A program made the position numbers and the translations under genes. This document shows positions 34,111 through 46,936 of a DNA stretch of 64,000 nt, one piece after another (within the stretch, counting starts at the first letter, position 1; each line of letters starts with the position of its first letter). The stretch covers positions 62,001 through 126,000 of the forward strand of contig JAJGOT010000058.1 in assembly GCA_022457155.1 (NCBI GenBank). The letters are read 5' to 3'. The notes beneath the pieces are model-generated. The model had not been told where the DNA came from. It ran no database searches and saw nothing but the letters and a program-made list of their open reading frames with translations. The stretch is from Cladopsammia gracilis. Lineage: Eukaryota; Cnidaria; Anthozoa; Scleractinia; Dendrophylliidae.

Positions 34111-37100
34111 TATTTCAAGACAATATAGCAATCTCAAAGCAAGTTCCTGGCCATACAATCTAATCATCAAAACGCAGACGATTTAAGAGAAAGAATATGC
34201 CTTGGTTAACAAAAACACTAGCATTCATTTAAGAAAAGTAATTTTACATTGACTCAGTAAAGTCACATCGTTTACGGGTGTACTTTGAACGGCACATGCA
34301 TCGCACATGAGGGGATGCACGAGAAACGCTAGAGGCCATGTGAAATCCTTTAAACTTGCGGCTTGCCTATATCAGACTGAGAATTTCCATACTCCAGGTC
34401 GCAACGTGATTCACACGCGAATATTCTATTGATAAAAATGTTATTATCTTTTTTTTTCTGAGAGCCTAAAAGGCCGGGTACTTAAAGCGCTCTTAAATTC
34501 TACCACTGCAGTGCTACTTCAATGAGTTTACTTTCAGATCTTATCTTTTTCAAGGGGTCTTTTAAGTTTCACACGCGGTGTAATGGCATTTGTACTGAGA
34601 TCAAAACAACACACTGAACAACAATTCAATAGACAATAATGCCATTGACAGCCAACAGACTGACCCATACACGCGTGCGCAAGTTTTGATCAGTCAGTGC
34701 TTTACTAGCGGAAACAGAATCCGGGACAATATAACGGCACCATTATCAGTTGGACAATCTTCGATAAAAAAAGACTCCCCAGTTGGAGTATCATTCTTCT
34801 TTGATGAAAAAGCACGTGTTGTCTGAAACATTGAGTCGGTTGTGATCTTTGTTTTTTGTGTTTGGGACTGGCATGCAATGGACAGTTATTGTAGCGGTTA
34901 ATCGCATAACATCGCCATCACCATTTTATCATTTGTGTGGTTGAAAACGTGTGCCATGCCACCACACATTGAAGCGTTTACAATGTTATCTTTATATACT
35001 GATAACAGAACTTTCACTTACTATTTACGCGTGTCGAAACTTAAACCGGATAAATGTATTCATCTTTTTAGTCTGATGACACACTGAAAATTTCAAGACT
35101 GTAGAAGGAGGTTCTAACATTTGACTCAGTCTGTGAACCCAAATTTTAGATGAGATCATTCGGCCGATTAGCTATCGCTTAATAGAACTGCCTCCTTTCA
35201 GACAAGTTTTAATTTTTATGCCGGCGTACTGTTTGCTCGAGAGGCGATTTCTTTTTACATTCTAATGTTGTTGAGAAACATCGAAGAGACCACTCAAATG
35301 AAACTAATATTGGGTAAAATGTAATAAAACCTTGGGGCGTGCGTCGAAAACGTTTCGGGACCAAAATTAAAAGATCTGTTATGTGCAGAATGTTTACCAA
35401 CAAAGATTCTATTTTCCTTGATTTTGAAACTAAGCAATTAAATCCTTAGTTGACGACTGAAAAACGCTGCGCTGGTTTGCAGGCTAAAAATGTCATCGCC
35501 ACTCGAAAACTGACCGAATTTTTTACTTTCGGGCCTGAAAAGTCTTGAGAGTTTTGACAAAAGTACACCCGGGTAACTTCGTTAGAAGGAAAAAGAAAGT
35601 GGTGAAACATGCAGCTACACGTTTTAGCGGACTTTGCGTTGGAACGTTCTCGGTACCGTGATGTTTTCTCGCGGTCGGTATATATTGATTTGTGGAATAT
35701 GTCGGTCTCTAAAGCCTGGTCAGTTTCCATATGGTCGCTATACGATCGCTACGATCGCTGAAAAAACTGACGTCAGCGATCGTAGCGACCATACAGATCA
35801 TGGAAACCACTCTCCAGCGATCGATAAAGCGAACAACAACGTGGCAATTGTAGCGACCGTAGCGGATCCTGATATGGAAACCAGAGTTGAAATTTTCTTT
35901 GAAATACCAGCTCAGAAGCAGAAAAACGAGAAAAGGATTGTTCTAGTATAAACTTGCCCATTCCAGTTAAAATTGTCAAGAGGAAAAAAAACAAAAGTTC
36001 TTTTTGGAATATGCAAAGTATAAAAGTTGCGTCTCATTTTAGTTAACATTTTAACATTTTTGTTTTCTTCAGTCTTTGAATTGACACCACAAATTTCGAA
36101 CGACTTTTTACTCGTGATGTTTTACTGAAACCTGAAAATTTTAGCAACAAACAATTTAGCTAGAAATTGTGCGGACAATCAAACGTCATGCACCGTGCAA
36201 ATTTCTACACCATGATTTCTTTCAGATTCATGCATGAAACAACAGAAACTCGGGCTGTACAATTGCTGCAAATCACACTAAGTTGTTGACATCAAAGTGC
36301 TGGATCTTCAGAGATGAGACAGCTCAGTTGAACCCAACGAAATTGATTTTAAAAGTCGACGAGGTTTAAAAGGTGAATTGGCGAATGAGTCAGTTTTCGA
36401 GGGCTCCACGCGAGGCCTCGTTGACTTTAAGTGTCGTGTGGACTGAGGTGTCGCCCAGAAACTATCATTTCTCAACTGGAAAGCGAGTCGACGAAACAAA
36501 GCATAAGAGTTAGCCGTAAAACGGGAAGGAGCTGTATGAACTGTCATCAAATTGTGGCCAGTATTGTTTGATCCCGGAACTCAACTGATAAAATACCGAT
36601 TGACTTAAACAACGGAACTGCATGAGCCATGTTGCAATGATGCTATTTTAAAATGATTCTGCTTTGAAACTATAGAAAAATAGACAGACCAAATACTAAG
36701 TTAGCCCTGAAGTAAACAGAATGGGTGAAACTGAACAAGATTATAACGGATTGCAGAATTGAAATCTTATGATTAATTCCTGCACCGCGATGTCGCGCCG
36801 ATAGAAGCTTCGGAATCTTCTTTGTTCTGCAGCTACGGTTTCAACATGGGTGTGAGTACATCGCCTTGTTTCGGCTTGGAGCTAGCAGTTAAACAAGAAA
36901 AGTAATTTTCGTTTTCGCACTACGTGACCTGCAAACCCCTCCAAGTCTTCCTTGACCCGTATCGAGTAAACTTTGGCAAGCTCGTGGGAAAAACACCGAA
37001 CTTCAAGATACGTCCGTGCGTTTAACCGATCAACGAACTGTAACCGGCATTTCAGCCTTGCGCATAACAACAAAAGGAACAAAAAGGGTTAATGCTTATT

Positions 37101-37809
37101 TACCACCGTAACTTTAAAGATCGCTGGGTTAAGAAGAAAATTGGTGTTTTCGAAGTAAATAATAATAGAAAAGAATGTTTCTAAATAACGCAAGGAATTT
37201 TAACCACGTGGTGTTTTACGTCCAAACAGGTGTACAATCGCTTGCGCACGAGTTTATTACGTAAAGCGATAGCATGACAAATACTAGTATCCTATCTGAC
37301 GCGTGTTTCTAATCGAATCTCTTTAGCATGCACACCTGAAAAAATAACTCCTGATTCCTTTTCTGACGTGCTTATGTTGTCAAACTAGTACGCAGTCACG
37401 CGAAGGCTGTTGACTTGGTCGGCTCGCTGACTCGTAAATTGAAGGCGTTCCGAGGGGTGTAAATAAAATTGACCGCATTTTTTCGCGCGTGGGTTGACAA
37501 ACACAAGACATCGTAAACAGGTACGAAATAGCCTAGTTGTTATTTCGAACTCAAGCCAGGGGATTTGTAATGTTTGTTTTCCCATGAAGAATGTCTTTCT
37601 TTCTTCGATAGGCACTAATTCCGTTTACACTGCAAATGCAAACGCATACCTTTGGCAAGAACGTCACTCAAAAGTGGCGGTGAGTATATTTTGAAAGAAA
37701 GGAAACCGCAGCTTATTGACTCGCACGTTCGACAGCGAAAAAAACAAAACGGGCGCCGACAAGGCACACGTTGAAAGCACACGCAGCGAAAATTCAGCAA
37801 TTCCAGTCC
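34111..37809. other. Intergenic DNA downstream of cyclin D
   Basis: No gene recognised. Short minus-strand frames at 36308-36550 and 36882-37082 have protein-like composition but no family signature, and could be unrecognised exons. A ttTGATGA...GAAACATTGAGTC string at 34799-34835 (+) resembles a degenerate hammerhead/Penelope end. A MITE lies at 35708-35887. Confidence 0.35.
35708..35887. mobile_element. MITE with gatcgctacgatcgct palindromes
   Basis: The left part agcctggtcagtttccatat and the right end (reverse complement ctggtttccatatcagg) are inverted. The interior holds overlapping palindromes (cgatcgctacgatcgctg / cagcgatcgtagcgacc). About 180 bp, noncoding. Confidence 0.6.
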
Positions 37810-37815
37810 TTTATT
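37810..37815 (-). terminator. Poly(A) signal of cyclin D
   Basis: AATAAA on the minus strand, about 73 nt downstream of the cyclin D stop codon, in ctgtaataaaggactgg. Confidence 0.6.
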
Positions 37816-37887
37816 ACAGTATTTACACACGTTAGATAGGCGGGCACACACAAGGGAAGGTTTGTGACAATCCTGAGAATGCCTCTG

Positions 37888-39797
37888 TCAAAAATGGATT
37901 TCCTGCAAATCTGTTGGAGTACTAGGTGTGCTTCCGCTTTCAATCTTGGAAGTTGGAGTTTCCGTGACATTAAAATGAAGTACTTCTTCCATAAGCTCTT
38001 GGCACGACTGAAGGTATTCCTGTGCGAAAGAAAACCGGAAAATGTTTTAGTCTAAACTCTAAATCCGAGCTTATTTGTTTAAGAAACGTTCTCAAGTGCA
38101 AAAAGTGTTTTCGTTTTCAGTAGAAACATTTCTCCTTTTGTAGAATGAGCCAAACTAAACTGGTTATTTGTGCATAACTACAGCGTAATTCGAGATGAAA
38201 AGCTGGGAAAACGGAAATGAAAAGGCAACTGAATGGGAAGAATCGCGAAAAAAACTCGCGGGTTTCGATGAAAAGTTGGTTTAAGAATATAATGGAAGAG
38301 TCAACTTTATTTGTTCTGGTAGCTAGTACTGTTATTATTTTGCAAACGTATTTGTTTTCGTTCGTACACCTTTGCAAAAGTGTTTCTCCGCCTTTGAGGT
38401 GGCTCAATGCCCAGCTGGCTGCATATTCGTTGCATTAAAGTTGATTGATTTATTTGTTTCTTCTTCAACATTTCTCTTTTCTTACCGGTTCAATGTTCGT
38501 TAGTCCTTGAAGGAACGAGACAAGCATCGATCTCGTCCATATGCTTTTCTGTTCTTCTGTTGCAAGCCCCGAAAAAGCGGCACACACGGAGGCTGCAGCA
38601 AGCATGGACGGCGGGTACATCAAGAACTTCTCATCTGAGATGACAAAAAGATGAAAAAAAGAAGCAAAACTGAAAGTCAGTGAAAGAATAAACTACAAAC
38701 CTCTATTTCACTACATAATTAAAAATATAAATATTAATCCCGGGGTTTTGTTTAAAAAAGACGTAATGAGGGACTAATCGAACTCAGTCAGAGGTATCGG
38801 ACAGATTCAAGATCTGCAAATTTTGAGCAGGTAAACAATTCAGACTTACGCCAAGGATTAATTCCTTATCTTTGCGTGGTTAATAGAGTGGCTTCTCTTC
38901 TTACCTGTACAGCACAAGGCGATGAAAGTTGCGGCATGTTTTCGTATCACGCTCACATTCGGTAGAGACAGTCGGCAAAAAATCTGTTCTAGAAAATCGT
39001 AAGGAGTTACAGCAGACAAGTCCCATTTAAGCTTTCCGAGAACTAAAATTTCCCAATCCTGCAAGATAACAATCAAAATAAAAAGAACATTGCGCCATTA
39101 AATAAAGAAAAAAAGATTCGTGCGCTAAATCTGAAATGACAGCACAAAATAAACATTAACCGTGAATAAATGGTTAAAAATTATTTAAAAATAATCGCGG
39201 AAAATTGGACGTGACCGCAAACGCACGAGTTAGAGAATAAAGAATGAATGAACTGTATATAAATGAAGCATTTTCTTTGATTAATCTTACCAGTAATTCT
39301 TGACAAGTGATGGAGTTATCTGTATAAATACACAACTTTTCAGCTGACAGCGGGGACGTTTCTTTAAGCTTGCTGGCGACAAACATACACACAGCACCAA
39401 GCAATTGCAGTTGGCATTTTCTGGTTGGTACAACGGATAAAAATCTGTCTAAATAGTTCACTGCCAATGGAAAGACCTCTTCTTCGCACATTTGCTCCTC
39501 ACAAACCTGCAACAATGTAATAATTCGGGACATTTTTTATATCACCTTCGAACACGTTAATCTATTTATAACGAAGGAAATAAGAGTATGATATTTATTT
39601 ACCTCGAGCATCCATGTCGTAACCATGCGCCTCATATGAGGCTCAATCTCCTTCTGTACAATGTTAAAATATCGACAACTAGGGATGTATTTGTCCTCGC
39701 AAGTCAGTAGATTCCGAAGAACACGATCGTCTTGAAGTAGAACTGGGTCCTGGTATGCATAACGAATCCTTGGTCCTTCGCAGCATAGAAGCTCCAT
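37888..39797 (-). CDS. ccnd: D-type cyclin
   Basis: Five coding exons join in frame: 39797-39603, 39506-39291, 39058-38905, 38634-38486 and 38019-37888 (281 aa), all GT-AG. D cyclins activate CDK4/6 to phosphorylate Rb and drive G1-S entry. The protein begins MELLCCEG, giving the Rb-binding LxCxE motif at residues 3-7. The cyclin box spans roughly residues 25-150, with [15 protein letters not shown] at the exon 1-2 junction and [13 protein letters not shown] and [20 protein letters not shown] after it. A C-terminal cyclin fold follows (residues 138-240). The tail ends [11 protein letters not shown]; its TPTD threonine (residue 273) matches the GSK3-type degradation phosphosite of vertebrate D cyclins. 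Length is normal for the family. The frame stays open upstream to an ATG at 40001, but MELLCCE is the conserved start. The gene looks complete and functional; the vertebrate D1/D2/D3 split does not apply. Confidence 0.95.
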
Positions 39798-42700
39798 GCT
39801 CGATGATCGATCGAACGCGACGGAAGTTAGAATCGTACAAGAGTGGAATAAACGCTGGAATGGACAGCGCCGGGGCTGTAGGGCAAAGCCAGTTTGAAGA
39901 CACAGGCGTTGATTACAGCAGCAGACACTTCGTTCTACGGAAGGAATGCTGCTGTACCTGGCTAGCGCGTGTGGCCTCAGCGAGACTGACCCCCGGCGCA
40001 AACTAGCTCAGATTATCAACTTGCGCCGAGCAAGATACTGGGTGCAGAAAGAGCCTAAGTCTGGGATTCTGAAAATTTATAATTGACAACCTGTCATTAG
40101 CATCTGCTCATCAACGTTGCTGGGTAGATTTTGATTTCGCTAGGCAACGTGCATTATGATAGCTTCCTGCCTTTCAATTAGTGGCCAATCAGTGTCGAGC
40201 GGCACGGTCTCAGAGCAGTCTATCTTGACCACAAAACCCTTCACTGGACCGGAAACGCTTATAAGACTTACCAACACAATTACAACTGACCGTGTAAATC
40301 GAGATTTTTATCAAGGCTTCAAGCCACAACGCAAATCTAGAGCAAGCATTTGTAGTACACTTTGCATGACGGTTTAGTGACCATCGATTTCACAAACGGG
40401 TCTTTTTCTCTTATTGAATCGGAACTAGGCGGAGTAAAGCTCGTCACTGCATGGAATTCCAAGCATTCCAGCACAGAAAAAGCCAAATAGTCCGTGACGG
40501 TAAAATGAGTGTTGACACCTAAAGGTTTTTGTAGATCAAATTTCAATAAGTTCTTATCAAATGGCAGGTTCCTGGCCTGCATTTATGCCCAAGTATTCAC
40601 TTCCTTTTCCTAAATTGTCAACAGAGCTTTTCAAGAAAGGCGAAATTCGACTGTGAAATTTAAGCTTTGTCTGTTGCGCAAGTTTTTTTTTTTTTCATAG
40701 AAGGTAACCAAAAGGTTTTAGCTAAGGTAAACTTATGCAACTTACACGGATGATTGGTAATCCATTGTTTTAATTTTCCCAATAGATGAAGCTAATAAGT
40801 GCAAATCTTTAATCCAAGTCACAGCCGAAGATTATGAAAGAGATGCAAGACGAAATGATCTGAGTTTTATTGGATCGCATTTTAACTATTCCCAAGGTTT
40901 CTTTATGCCATTAACAATGCGGTGTCCTTTTTGAAGCGTATTTGATTGACATTTCTATGCACAGGTTTACCAATAAATTTCACCAACTTCACATCTTCTT
41001 GGAAATGATGATGTTTATAGAATTATTTTCTCGCAAAGGGAAACGAAAATGGGAAAAAATCCTGGCTCTATCAAATTTAACAGAAGCTGTTTAACTTGCA
41101 AGGACAACTGGCTGCCAGTGTGGCGGTTTTGTATGAAAGTGTAAATTGGTATTGATTTTTCGGTCACCTCAGGTCAAAAGACAATACGGTACATGATACA
41201 ACAAAAAAACAATATGAATGATTGATAAACTCTTCAAACTATAGTGCGAGCCAAATTCCCTTGGATATTGTTTCTCCACCTTGTTATTCTATACATCCTG
41301 TGTGAAAGACTCGTGTTGCTTCGGTACCTGGAGCATGAACTTAGAACGCGAAAACAAAATGCGCGAATTCACGTGGCAGTAAATCTGTACTCGAGTTATG
41401 ACTGGCTTGCTTAGTTGACTAATTGAAATTTGCGTCAAGAATCTCTCTAGAAAAAATTCTCTGCTTATTACGTCTTTGATTTCTGACGTACTTGCCCACG
41501 CAGTTGACCCGTGAAAGTGTTTTAACACTTTTTAAAAAATTTCTTTTCAAAGATTTTTCGAGCTTCAGTCAAGTCTAAATTAAGGCGAGTGTTTGCCTAC
41601 TATAGAGTAAAATAGCGGGCTATTGTGTTTTGCGAATAAAACATGATATTTTAAAATAATACAACGCGAGGGAATAAAACGGAACACATGTATTTATAGC
41701 TGGAGTATATCGGTCGTATCAAGCCGTTCCCGGTATTAGTCAAGAGGGATTGGAAAAAAGAAAGGTTATCTCGAAGTTTGTTTCTTTTTCTCAAGTAAAT
41801 TTAGTTTCCGAATTATCATTTTTCTGTCAGAAAAAAAAATAAAAGGTGACGCAAGTTGTTTTTCACGCTAGGAGGTGAGATTAATTTTGTTTTCTTACTT
41901 CGGTTCCCATGGATTGCGGATTGTTCGTTTTCGTGAGGTATAAAGAGAACTAAGTGACCTTTCACCTCAGAGCAGCTGCAACTAACTGTGTATCAGTAAC
42001 TGCTGGGTTTTTCACGGCAATGGAGTTTTTGGAGTTTTATTCTTTATAGAACTCAGGAAAAGCCTTTATATGTTCGGATATTTGTCATAGTCAGCAGTTG
42101 TACTGATAAGCTTAATACCGGATTGAGTATCGTGTATGGGAACTAGCCAGTCATTACAACCTGGGCGGGTCACGGCGTCTCGGAACGATTCCCTTGTGTT
42201 GTGCAAGTTAAAAATAGCTTGTATTGCATAAAATATATTTTTTTTCCTGTTATATAACGAAGAAATACAGAGAGAATCGGAATGCGGAGCATTTAAGTTT
42301 CAAGACACGAAAGCTAAAAAGTTGGCTGACACGTCGACCCAAGGTATTTAAAGAGCAAGATTATAAAAGGGAACACTTCGTTTAATAGGCTACAAACAAG
42401 AAACTCATGGTAAATGGAGGTGATTGCTGAATATCGATAGTTCAATGTTAATGGTTCTACGCGGGAAACCTTCGAGTCAAGCTGAGAAAACAATTCTGAC
42501 GCAATTCCAGCATATCGTCTTTTTCACTTTAGATTTCATGTACTGCTAATGAAATAATCATGTAACTGTTTGTTTTCCGCTAACTGGTACACAGTAGATA
42601 GCAAGATAGGGTGCATATGGTTTTGTAGTTTTGCGTACTTAATCCGCGCGGGAACTCGCCAAATGTTTCTGTAAATGATTTAAGTTAAGCATCAAAACAG

Positions 42701-43139
42701 ACTGGTACCAGTCTGTTTAGTTTGTTTCTCAGCAACCACTGTTTTCTCACAACATTCTTGGTAAACAAGACCTTTTCTTAGCTCCAGTTATCTTGCGTGC
42801 CGCAGGAAGTCTAAAGGAGGACTTGGTTTCTCCGGTCAAGTCTCCATCATCTTCAAATCTAATCAGTGCTAATCGAGTCTTTATATTAACCCCAATGCGG
42901 GCTTAAGATATGTCACATTTTTGGTGTACATATCGATTGTTTTTTTTCTGGAACCTGTCCCGTTGAGCCGGATGAGAGAATAAACGAGAAAACTCTTCAC
43001 AGTCTAACCATTTCGGCCACGCGATATTGCAGATCACTTTACACCAAGACACTATCTAGTGATAGTCTCTTGCTTAACACTGAATCCCATGTGATTTTCA
43101 GAACGTGCGTCACACGTACATGCGGGCATGATTTTCGCG
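39798..43139. other. Upstream region of cyclin D and intergenic DNA
   Basis: Immediately upstream of the cyclin D start the DNA is GC-richer (39800-40060), with tttgcgcc-like E2F half sites on the minus strand near 40000; this is presumably 5' UTR and promoter. A minus-strand frame at 40337-40582 (MQARNLPFDKNLLKFDLQ...) is protein-like but unrecognised. From 40600 to 43140 no gene or defined repeat was seen. Confidence 0.35.
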
Positions 43140-43365
43140 CCGACTCGCAATTAACCCCAAAACTCCCACTGAGTGCCAAATATCAAAATTCAAGAAACAT
43201 CCCAATTTCATTTTTTAAAATTGTAAAAAATAATTGGTACTTTGCAAAAGTACTACCAAAAGAGGTTTTATATGAATGGTCACACCATTGGATATCCTTG
43301 CCAGACTCAAAGGTTAGAACTCAGTAAATGTCTCTATAATTTACTCTAGAAATGAAAGGGTTAAT
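43140..43365. repeat. Dispersed repeat, shared with 15061-15275
   Basis: Same orientation as the copy at 15061: gcaaaagtactaccaaaaga, atatgaatggtcacaccat and the end aaatgaaagggttaat. Followed at 43385-43435 by gatttggtgtccatagcgag, a fragment of the Tigger-like ends also seen at 46970. Confidence 0.6.
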
Positions 43366-43944
43366 TTCGGTTACATGGGATATCTTTAGGGACCGGGATT
43401 TGGTGTCCATAGCGAGCGAGAGCCTACAATCGCGAAGTGACACATGTTCTTTTTGCGTGCAAGAGTGGTGACAAAATATTGTTTAGCTGGTACTTAAAGG
43501 GTCCCTCGCAACCAATGTGCATTGCGCGCCGAGATACCTATTGGAATTGGCGGCCATTTTCTGTGCGGTCTACTCTGTCTACTTTTCGATCGAGTGTTTG
43601 GAAAGGATATAGTATTTAGGATTTATTTGACAAAAAGCTAGCGTACTCAATAGGATTTTTCGTGATAAATAAGCTATAATTTTGCCTTTAATCTCTACGT
43701 AGTCTGAAACAGCGAAAGTTCGTAAAAATGTATTCAAATCAAAGGGGACAGACCGCAAATAAATGTGGCTACTAAATATATCTGAATTTCGTAACTGTTC
43801 ATCAGTAGGATGCCCAAAATGCGTGCAATTCCACAATTGGTTTCGGCTCCATTATGTTTTTCTAGGATTTCATTCCGGGATGGAACCACCGTATAGTAAT
43901 AACGGGATAACCCCGCCACCGCAAGCCGCGGGAGTTGCTGCATG

Positions 43945-44040
43945 GTGCCGATAACAATGGAACAACATCGGCACAACCATAGTTTTACGGTTGTGCCGAT
44001 AACAATGGAACAACATCGGCACAACCATAGTTTTACGGTT
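43945..44040. repeat. Two tandem copies of a 48 bp self-complementary unit
   Basis: The unit starting gtgccgataacaatggaaca occurs at 43945-43992 and again, essentially identical, at 43993-44040. Within each, the start (ttgtgccgat) is complementary to atcggcacaa, so each copy is a hairpin and the pair can form larger cruciforms. At the left border (43785-43813, minus) lies CTGATGAACAGTTACGAAAT, a hammerhead/Penelope-like string. Confidence 0.75.
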
Positions 44041-44394
44041 GTGATTCAGATACATGTCAGTTATAACTGAAAACTGAACTTTCAAAAGCATTATTTCAGA
44101 TCATCATAATATTGTTTTATTTCCATATATACATGGAATCCGATTTTTTAAGACATGTAACTGTTGATGTGTCTGAGAGTTCCCAGTGCTTCGTTCTCCA
44201 AAGTAAGATGCCGATGGAAATCAGGAGTCTCCTTCGCTCTCTTCGGTTCTTTTCCCGGCTTTTCTTTCTCAGGGTTAGTGTGAATTTCGGGCAGATCATA
44301 AAACTCTTGTCTTAGCGTAGTTGTGGGAAAATGCTGCAATAATCATTAACCACGTTTTCAAAAAATCAGGTAGATCTAATATATTTAATTTAAT

Positions 44395-44645
44395 AGAGCG
44401 CTTTTCAATTGAGTGTCGAAAGTAATCTCGCAATTGCTTTGGTTTTGCATTGCTACGCTTCGTGATTGGCTAAAAAATTTCGCGCCACTTTCTCGACCAA
44501 TCAGAAGAAAAACCAAAACCAATCGTAACTTGCTCGCACGCGTTTTTCCCGCGCTTGGCGCCGCCGACATGTAATTGCTTCGAGCTCTGATTGGTTCACT
44601 GCTGTGATTAGTCAGAGTAATTACTTTGGTTTTCAAAACTGCTCT
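44395..44645. mobile_element. MITE-like element, TA(A)-flanked
   Basis: The left edge agagcgcttttcaattgagt and the right edge (reverse complement agagcagttttgaaaaccaa) are imperfect inverted ends. The motifs gattggct, accaatcag and tgattggtt recur in both orientations. About 250 bp. The minus-strand frame across it is not a known protein. Confidence 0.55.
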
Positions 44646-45339
44646 AATATTGTAATTGCTAGTTGAAAGGGACCACGAGGGTGATACTAATATGAACTTA
44701 AGTATTTGTGAATTTTTAAACTATGTATGATTCTGACTGTTTTCTGCAAAAAAAAAAAACAAAAAAAAAACAAAAACCTGGGTACGTACTTTTATCATTT
44801 GAAGAAACAAAAACAACAGTCAAACAATGTGTAGGGTTTGGATTGGTAATTAAAAAGGACCGTAGCAAATTATTCAAAGTCGTTTTTCAAAAGCCTTATC
44901 TCGGCGTCTCCGGTTTTGGCTCCCAAACGACGACCGATATTTTTCCCGCCACATATGCTGCCGGCCGGCGGGTCCGTCCAGCAGCTGATCCGTGAGTCAG
45001 TGCACGGCTGATTTTATCGCATACAAAGTATACTTTATATTTCCGCGGATTTGCATTTTTCTTGTTGTTTTTTGATATCAGACTTGTCAGTAATAAAGCC
45101 TTGGCCTTGGTAAAAACAATATAGTAGAAATATATCAGTATAAATGCTTTTGAGGAATTAGAGTGATCCGATTTTGTAAGCTTGAGTTGAATAAAAGGAC
45201 AATTATTGTCTAATGGTTGCAGGGGAGTTGCAGCCGCAATAAAAGTCATGACCCTATGTCATGAAACTCTATTGCACGGTAGCTACTCCATATGAGATAT
45301 GAGATATTAGCTTTGAAATATTATGAAATAAAGAAGCAG

Positions 45340-45345
45340 TTTATT
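45340..45345 (-). terminator. Poly(A) signal after the orphan terminal exon
   Basis: AATAAA on the minus strand 4 nt downstream of the TGA at 45352-45350; a second AATAAA-like site follows about 20 nt later. Its tight position supports the exon at 45350-45484 being a genuine gene end. Confidence 0.45.
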
Positions 45346-45349
45346 GTCT

Positions 45350-45484
45350 TCAGCGACCCCCAAAACAGAAACATGCCTCAAGTTTTGTTTCCTGGATGAC
45401 TATCTCTAAAGCGCTAAGCTGCAATGTAATGACGTGGTTGCCCTGAGGCTCTTTATTGAAGAGTAAATCATAAGGCAGACAAAT
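45350..45484 (-). CDS. Terminal exon of an unrecognised gene
   Basis: A good splice acceptor (ttttctttgcag ending at 45485) is followed by a 44-codon open frame in phase 0, with segments ICLPYDLLFNKEPQGNH and LQLSALEIVIQETKLE, ending in TGA with an AATAAA just beyond. Composition and codon pattern look like real protein, unlike neighbouring intergenic frames. I do not recognise the family. The upstream exons should lie to the right on the minus strand; one candidate frame is 46042-45809 (MPNLPTRALIGSG...), but no splice link could be shown. A retroelement fragment is an alternative. Confidence 0.4.
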   Translation of the reverse strand: MCLPYDLLFNKEPQGNHVITLQLSALEIVIQETKLEACFCFGGR

Positions 45485-46609
45485 CTGCAAAGAAAACATT
45501 TTGTGATTGTATTAGAATAGCCCAAAAGATTAAAACTACCAAAAAACGCTTTGTCCTGCCGGCCCTGCATTGTCTTGCCTGACAATCGAAATACTATCGG
45601 TTATATTTGAGAATGTTCATCATATTTGATGTAATGTTCGTCGTAATGTTCAACGTGCCACGGACGTGGGGTAAAGAAAATAATTCATAAGTTTGTCCCA
45701 CGCTCGTTACATATTTTTCGTTTCATTACCAAGCTTAAAATTTATCATCTATCTTTTATTACCAAGGTTATGTTTGTATTAACTTTTTTTTTTCATTTTT
45801 GTGAACTTTCATGCATCAAAGCCGATAGAATCAATATCATGTAAAATTGTTTTACGGAGCCGATTAAGTGGAGTCTTGTTATTCATATTAAACTGAGAGT
45901 TCACGGTCACAAATTGCTCGCGAGCATTCCATGGCCAGATTAGAAGGTAACCATGGAGAGCCCTGGGATTAAAAAGAGGGGCTTCTAGATGAGTTCCAGT
46001 AACACCCGACCCGATCAAGGCCCTTGTTGGTAAGTTAGGCACCTAACTAAGGTTATAGCGAAGCACCACAGTCATAGAAAACGGGTAAATCTATGCGAGT
46101 TGGTTTTTTGTCCCACGACAAAAGGCACAGAAGGTGGGAGCATGCCTACGTACAGCTCGTGGGCAGTCTTTTACGAACATGTCACGGCAAAGTTTTTGTT
46201 AGCCTGCGAATACAGCCGCCTCTCATCGCTCCCGGCCGCTAGGGGCGTTCGCGCGAACGGTTGAGGGAATCCGGTTTTCAGATCCTCCTTCCAAGAAAAG
46301 GCTTGAAATCGAGAAGAGAAACTCCTAAAAAAAATACCCGACCGCTGCTATCTAAAAAATAGATGAATGGTAAAATTGAGATAAGGATAAAAAAAATTTC
46401 TTGTAAAATTTGAGCCATGGCTACAAACCGTGCGATCGCGTTCTATATAATTTTCTCTTACATTTGTCTGTAAAACCTTAGACTACTGGCAGTCCCTTCT
46501 TTCCCAGCTTTCCGTCGAGCGAGAAAGGAAACATTGGCGAGTTCGTCTCGACCCTAGTTTTCGCGCGGCCATTTTCCGCTCGCTTCTCGCTCGACGCGGA
46601 CCAGTAAGC
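45485..46609. other. Intergenic DNA with an unrecognised minus-strand frame
   Basis: The frame 46042-45809 (minus, 77 codons, containing NMNNKTPLNRLRKTILHDID) is protein-like but not recognised; it could be an exon or a retroelement scrap. At 46200-46270 a tagcctgcgaatacagccgc segment resembles a single end of the agcctgcg foldback family. The GC-rich block 46480-46610 abuts the next element. Confidence 0.3.
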
Positions 46610-46936
46610 GACGGACCATTAGAAAAGTGATTGGGGGGGGGGGGGGGGGGGTGGGGAGAAAAAAAAAACAAAAAAAAATTCGTGCAAGGAAAAATGCCAG
46701 GAAAAAAAAAATTCGTGCAAAGTTCAAGGCAAAGAAAAAAATTCATGCAGAAGGAGAAATCCTATTGTGGTTGTTATTTAATATATAAAAGCTGCCAAAG
46801 TGCCTATTGAAAATAGCGCTCTTGGCGTTTTAAAAATTCAAAACATTCTTGGGGCCTTCCTATACTATTATTTATAAATATAGACATTTGATAGTGTTCA
46901 TTGAACCGTTTACCTCACACTGCATGAAATGACAAC

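Noticed and set aside
34799..34835. Active hammerhead ribozyme (+)
   Set aside because: The conserved C of CUGAUGA is U, stem III would be only 2 bp and stem I does not pair; at most a degenerate copy.
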